Shown here: in pieces, positions 59,326 to 61,370 of the stretch
How the letters are laid out: every line of letters starts with the position of its first letter
Numbering within the stretch: the stretch's first letter is position 1
Source: Myxococcales bacterium
GTDB lineage: Bacteria; Myxococcota_A; Polyangia; Polyangiales; Polyangiaceae
NCBI GenBank assembly: GCA_016794345.1
Contig: JAEUKE010000296.1
Coordinates: 1-61,370, forward strand
Direction of reading: 5' to 3'
DNA length: 61,370 nucleotides
Notes under the pieces: model-generated
What the model saw: the letters and a program-made list of their open reading frames with translations, nothing else
The model's database searches: none
What the model was told of the DNA's origin: nothing
Made by a program: the position numbers and the translations under genes

Positions 59326-59943
59326 TCAGCAGCTCCCGCAGAAGAAGACGGTCACCTCGGCCACGCACTGCGCGTCCCATTCGGTCGTGCAGCAGTAGTC
59401 GTCGAACGAGCAGACGCAGTCCTGGGTCGCCGGGTCGCCGCAGCCCGGGCCGCCGGTCGGCATGCAGCAATCGCCGCCGGTGGGGCCGCCCCCGCCGGAG
59501 CCGACCGGATCGCCGCCGCCCACGCCCGTGCCGCCGCCGCACATCCCGCAGCCGAACTGGTCGACCTCGCCCACGCAGGTGTCGTCCCATGCGGTCGCGC
59601 AGCAGTAGTCGTCGTTGGCGCAGACGCACTGCTCCACGCTCGGGTCGGCGCAGCCGGGGGTCGTCGAGGCGAGGCAGCAATCGCCGCCGTCCGGGGCCGC
59701 GCCTCCCTGTCCCTGGCCTGAGCCGGACGACGCAACCGCCGTGTGGGCAGTCGTCGATCCAGCAGGTCCCGCGCCGGAGGTGGTTGTCCCTTCGTCGATG
59801 GTGACCTCCTCCTCGTCGCCCGATGTCTCCCGGTCGTCTCGATCGCGCTCGCTGTCGCTGCTCGCGCCTCCTTGTCCGCCTACGAGGTCCGCGCCGATGG
59901 CGCACGAGAAGAGGAACGGCAGCACGAGGAGCGCGCTTCGCAT
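59326..59943 (-). CDS. Lipoprotein with two Cys-rich repeats
   Basis: A 205-residue protein from the ATG at 59943 (MRSALLVLPFLFSC, lipobox). A long Ser/Thr/Gly/Glu linker (20-95) precedes two copies of one Cys-rich unit: GDCC-x6-PGC-x-DP-x4-C-VC-x2-DDYCC-x-T-x-WD-x2-CV-x-EV-x2-F-x-CG-x-C. Unit 1 ends at CGMC; a Gly-rich spacer leads to unit 2 at the C-terminus ending CGSC. Conserved WD and DDYCC lines show genuine duplication. Such units occur in several predicted surface proteins of myxobacteria; the role may be structural or binding. Convergent with the barrel gene. Confidence 0.75.
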   Translation of the reverse strand: MRSALLVLPFLFSCAIGADLVGGQGGASSDSERDRDDRETSGDEEEVTIDEGTTTSGAGPAGSTTAHTAVASSGSGQGQGGAAPDGGDCCLASTTPGCADPSVEQCVCANDDYCCATAWDDTCVGEVDQFGCGMCGGGTGVGGGDPVGSGGGGPTGGDCCMPTGGPGCGDPATQDCVCSFDDYCCTTEWDAQCVAEVTVFFCGSC

Positions 59944-60055
59944 GGCAGCCCGACCTGGCAAGCCTCGCGCCAACGGACATTAACGGCGTTGGCGCTTTTT
60001 CTTCCGCCACCGTGCGACGGCGCGGAGGAGGCCGTGTCCGAAGGGGGCACGAGCC

Positions 60056-61120
60056 ATGAAGAAGCGAACCTATCTCTCCGCCTTGACCGTCCTTTGTGCC
60101 GTGGGTGCCTTCGCCGGCTGCAAGCCGCGCGCGGACGGTTTCACCAAGATCCAGCACCCCGCGCTCTCGAGCAACGTCGAGGCGAACGAGGTCGAGTGGA
60201 ACGACGGCGAGCCGTTCGGCCTCGCGAAGGACGTCTTCCGCAACGTCGCCTCCCTCACCGAGATGGACCAGGACCAGGTCTGCTTCGAGATCGTCCTCTC
60301 CGGATTCGACGACGACTCGGCTGCCGACCTCGCGCGCGCGGGCTTCGTGCTCTATGTCGACGGCGAGCGCTATACGCCCAAGGTCGAGCAGCTCGTCACG
60401 CCCCAGGCCTCGGTTCATCGCGGGAAGAAGACGGAGTGGGAGACGGTCGACACCGGCCGGAGCGAGGCCGTCTGCGTGGACGGGACAAAGAACTCCCAGG
60501 GGCAGATCGTGCAGTGCACGAAGTGGCAAGAGAACGCGATCACCGAGACGCGCTCGTACGACGTGCCGATGGACTACAAGGTCGTGCAAGGCTCCGGGCA
60601 GGCCTGCTTCGAGACGAAGGGGAGGGTGAACCCGGCCGAGGCCGAGCACGTGCTGCTCGAGATCACGAACGCGAAGAGCGAGCGGACGAGCGCGTTCTGG
60701 GGAGTGCAATACAAGGCGACCACCCGGCTCCGCTGGGATCTCCTCGGCGACGTCCCCGAGACGATCGGCAAGCAGTGGGGCGGCTTCGGCGGCACGAAGG
60801 TGGCGAAGGGGCTGAAGCCGTCGGCCGGGACCAGCGACGAGCCGGAGGCCGACGAGGCCGCAGCGGCCGCAGCAGAGGCCGACGAGGAAGAGGCGGAGAT
60901 CACGACGGTCGGCCTCAAGGCTTGTGACGACTACGTGAAGGCGATGGTCTCCTGCTCGGAGAAGATGCCCGCCGCTGCGGGCAAGGCGATGCGCGACGGC
61001 GCGAGGCAGAGCGCCGAGTCTTTCAAGACGATGGCCGAGAACAAGGCCACGAAGAAGAGCGCCGAGGCCGCCTGCAAGCAGGCCGCGCAGAGCCTCAAGC
61101 AGAACCCTGCCTGCAAGTGA
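60056..61120 (+). CDS. Hypothetical lipoprotein with beta-rich and helical halves
   Basis: A 354-residue protein starting MKKRTYLSALTVLCAVGAFAGC, lipoprotein signal with lipobox FAGC. The first 230 residues are beta-rich (VCFEIVLSGFDDDSAADLAR, AGFVLYVDGERYTP, ACFETKGRVNPAEAEHVLLE). A long acidic Ala/Glu stretch (about 260-288) separates a C-terminal helical segment with two cysteine pairs (ACDDYVKAMVSC, ACKQAAQSLKQNPACK). I do not recognise a family. Start fixed by the signal peptide, with a purine-rich stretch (GGGGGCACGAG) ahead. Three tandem repeats and a hairpin follow the stop. Confidence 0.7.
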   Translation: MKKRTYLSALTVLCAVGAFAGCKPRADGFTKIQHPALSSNVEANEVEWNDGEPFGLAKDVFRNVASLTEMDQDQVCFEIVLSGFDDDSAADLARAGFVLYVDGERYTPKVEQLVTPQASVHRGKKTEWETVDTGRSEAVCVDGTKNSQGQIVQCTKWQENAITETRSYDVPMDYKVVQGSGQACFETKGRVNPAEAEHVLLEITNAKSERTSAFWGVQYKATTRLRWDLLGDVPETIGKQWGGFGGTKVAKGLKPSAGTSDEPEADEAAAAAAEADEEEAEITTVGLKACDDYVKAMVSCSEKMPAAAGKAMRDGARQSAESFKTMAENKATKKSAEAACKQAAQSLKQNPACK

Positions 61121-61174
61121 ACGCGGTGGCCGCACGGGACGCGGTGGCCACTCGGGACGCGGTGGCCGCTCGGG
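61121..61174 (+). repeat. Three tandem 18-base repeats
   Basis: ACGCGGTGGCC followed by GCACGGG, ACTCGGG and GCTCGGG in turn (61121-61138, 61139-61156, 61157-61174). They begin directly after the stop of the last gene. The rest of 61175-61370 has no supported gene; it holds imperfect repeats of a CTTCTCC...CCGTCTCGCCGG element (61192-61216 and 61252-61274) and the hairpin below. Confidence 0.8.
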
Positions 61175-61293
61175 CGGGGAGGGGTTGGCCCTTCTCCTTC
61201 GCTCCGTCTCGCCGGGCGCGGGGGCACTCGGGCGGGAGGCGTCCTCTGTCCCTTCTCTCCGTTCCGTCTCGCCGGTCCTCCGGCCGCATAGGG

Positions 61294-61319
61294 CTCGGCG
61301 GCCTGCCACGGCCGCCGAG
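61294..61319. terminator. Strong 10-bp hairpin
   Basis: CTCGGCGGCC (61294-61303) pairs perfectly with GGCCGCCGAG (61310-61319) around TGCCAC. It may terminate the last gene or a gene coming from beyond the window; no U-tract follows. Confidence 0.35.
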
Positions 61320-61370
61320 AGCCGACCAGAACCGCGTGGAGCGGCCTGCGGACATACTCACTGCACTCCG

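Overview
The window is very GC-rich DNA (gene-dense, many GTG/TTG starts, many secreted lipoproteins with Cys-rich or beta-propeller domains, eukaryote-like Ser/Thr kinase, NtrC-type regulators, large TPR ATPases). This content points to a myxobacterium-like member of the Myxococcota (Polyangia). That placement is inferred from gene content and style; no rRNA is present.

Layout. 1-1.2 kb: end of a type VI secretion locus (5' part of vgrG plus an overlapping companion). 1.4-1.8 kb: tRNA-Pro(CGG), followed by a 340-base non-coding stretch holding two further copies of the tRNA 3' end. 1.8-28 kb: ordinary accessory and housekeeping genes: Uma2 protein, sterol-desaturase-like hydroxylase, several lipoproteins, an NB-ARC/TPR/winged-helix regulator, a secreted propeller-vanadium-haloperoxidase fusion, a class 3 lipase, AlkD-like protein, pirin, a 5'-truncated aldo/keto reductase remnant, malic enzyme, PEBP, VOC, parvulin, DUF2277, and a lipoprotein of the cholesterol-dependent cytolysin family.

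29.2-43.8 kb is the most unusual region. It holds six radical-SAM genes with seven radical-SAM domains (one gene is a tandem fusion), an HExxH putative peptide-modifying protein, two small HxsD-like proteins and a protein recognisable as HxsB. Most are packed in one operon with stop/start overlaps. About 4 kb downstream lies an 82-residue ORF ending in Cys, nine perfect Ser-His-Gly units and Ser-Trp, which reads as (His-Gly-Ser)n, the hallmark of a His-Xaa-Ser RiPP substrate. It is divergent from a flavin-dependent halogenase-like gene. I interpret the region as a large, apparently undescribed variant of the His-Xaa-Ser radical-SAM peptide-modification system. Inside it sits a CASTOR/POLLUX-like channel, and a lipoprotein gene follows the precursor.

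43.8-61.4 kb: lipoproteins, an orphan winged-helix regulator, a giant kinase/ATPase/TPR signalling protein, a divergent NtrC-type activator and histidine kinase pair, a TesB-like thioesterase, a ThrE-type exporter, a GNAT acetyltransferase, a membrane hydrolase-like protein, a lytic transglycosylase fused to an M16-like domain, an outer-membrane barrel protein, and a last lipoprotein followed by three 18-base tandem repeats and a strong hairpin.

A genome-wide habit is also visible. Many start codons have a TA-NNN-T hexamer 6-9 bases upstream, which suggests frequent leaderless transcripts. It helped choose several starts.
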